5,537 bases of DNA from Planctomycetales bacterium 4484_123 (GTDB lineage Bacteria > Planctomycetota > Phycisphaerae > SM23-33). Below, piece by piece: positions 5,417-5,537 of this stretch; within the stretch, counting starts at the first letter, position 1, and every line of letters begins with the position of its first letter. A program made the position numbers and the translations under genes. The stretch is from positions 1 through 5,537 of the forward strand of contig MVCS01000138.1 in NCBI GenBank assembly GCA_002049885.1, given 5' to 3'. The notes beneath the pieces were generated by a model. The model did not search any database and was not told the origin of the DNA. It saw nothing but the letters and a program-made list of their open reading frames with translations.

Positions 5417-5537
5417 ATGTGCGCCGAGAAGGATGGTGCCGGCCGGCTCGAAGCCGAACCGGCCGGGCTGCGGGGCGTCAAGACCATCGTGGCCGTGGGG
5501 GCGGGCAAGGGGGGCGTGGGCAAGAGCACCATTGCGG
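5417..5537 (+). CDS. Mrp/ApbC-type P-loop ATPase, N-terminal fragment
   Basis: The first 40 codons of a gene run off the right edge. After a polar N-terminus of about 20 residues comes VKTIVAVGAGKGGVGKSTIA, with the deviant Walker A motif KGGVGKST (residues 31-38) typical of the Mrp/NBP35 and MinD/ParA superfamily. The 'GAGKGGVGKSTIA' form and the strand just before it best fit Mrp (ApbC), a cytoplasmic ATPase that carries and transfers iron-sulfur clusters. A MinD- or FlhG-like protein cannot be excluded without the rest. The start is supported by GAGGAG (5405-5410) six bases before ATG. Many Mrp proteins carry an N-terminal DUF59 domain; this one starts almost directly at the P-loop, so it is the short form. 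It is divergent from trpF across 145 bp, where I see no clear promoter for it. Confidence 0.75.
   Translation, partial: MCAEKDGAGRLEAEPAGLRGVKTIVAVGAGKGGVGKSTIA

Noticed and set aside
1..5537. CRISPR array, tRNA/rRNA genes, toxin-antitoxin or phage-defence genes
   Set aside because: I saw no regularly spaced repeats, RNA gene signatures or defence-type domains on either strand.

Overview
The window is GC-rich bacterial DNA. It carries two PEP-CTERM-tailed exported proteins, a short-type S-adenosylhomocysteine hydrolase, a transposase remnant and the start of an Mrp-type ATPase. This mix fits an environmental Gram-negative, and I would guess Planctomycetota or a relative. That assignment is inference: there is no rRNA or other phylogenetic marker here.

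Layout, left to right. (1) Bases 2-181 are the C-terminal end of a GAF-domain protein on the + strand. (2) About 204-899 (-) is a decayed IS4-like DDE transposase: frameshifted, missing its C-terminal third, and bracketed by a 17-bp imperfect direct repeat. (3) About 900-1336 holds no long gene. It contains a near-perfect housekeeping promoter (TTGACA, 17 bp, TATAAA), a possible leaderless 24-codon ORF, and a roughly 250-nt leader ending in a hairpin that covers the ribosome binding site of the next gene. (4) 1337-2164 and 2268-3098 (+) are two tandem paralogous secreted proteins, each with a signal peptide, acidic calcium-loop-like motifs and a C-terminal PEP-CTERM anchor. A strong hairpin terminator (3155-3200) follows them. 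(5) On the - strand, converging on that terminator, lie ahcY (3273-4544, intact) and upstream of it trpF (4698-5271). trpF is broken: about 35-40 internal codons are missing and the two halves are in different frames. The 153-bp trpF-ahcY gap is rich in hairpins. (6) Divergent from trpF, an Mrp/ApbC-type P-loop ATPase starts at 5417 and runs off the window.

How the parts relate. The two PEP-CTERM proteins probably form one transcription unit and are predicted to be processed by an exosortase encoded elsewhere. ahcY recycles S-adenosylhomocysteine from methylation reactions. trpF would have served tryptophan synthesis but looks non-functional as written, through either a real deletion or an assembly error. 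The trpF promoter (TTGGCA, 17 bp, TATAGT) ends only 7 bp before the ATG, predicting a leaderless mRNA. The same geometry occurs at the small ORF at 1088. I see no CRISPR array, tRNA, rRNA or recognisable defence system.
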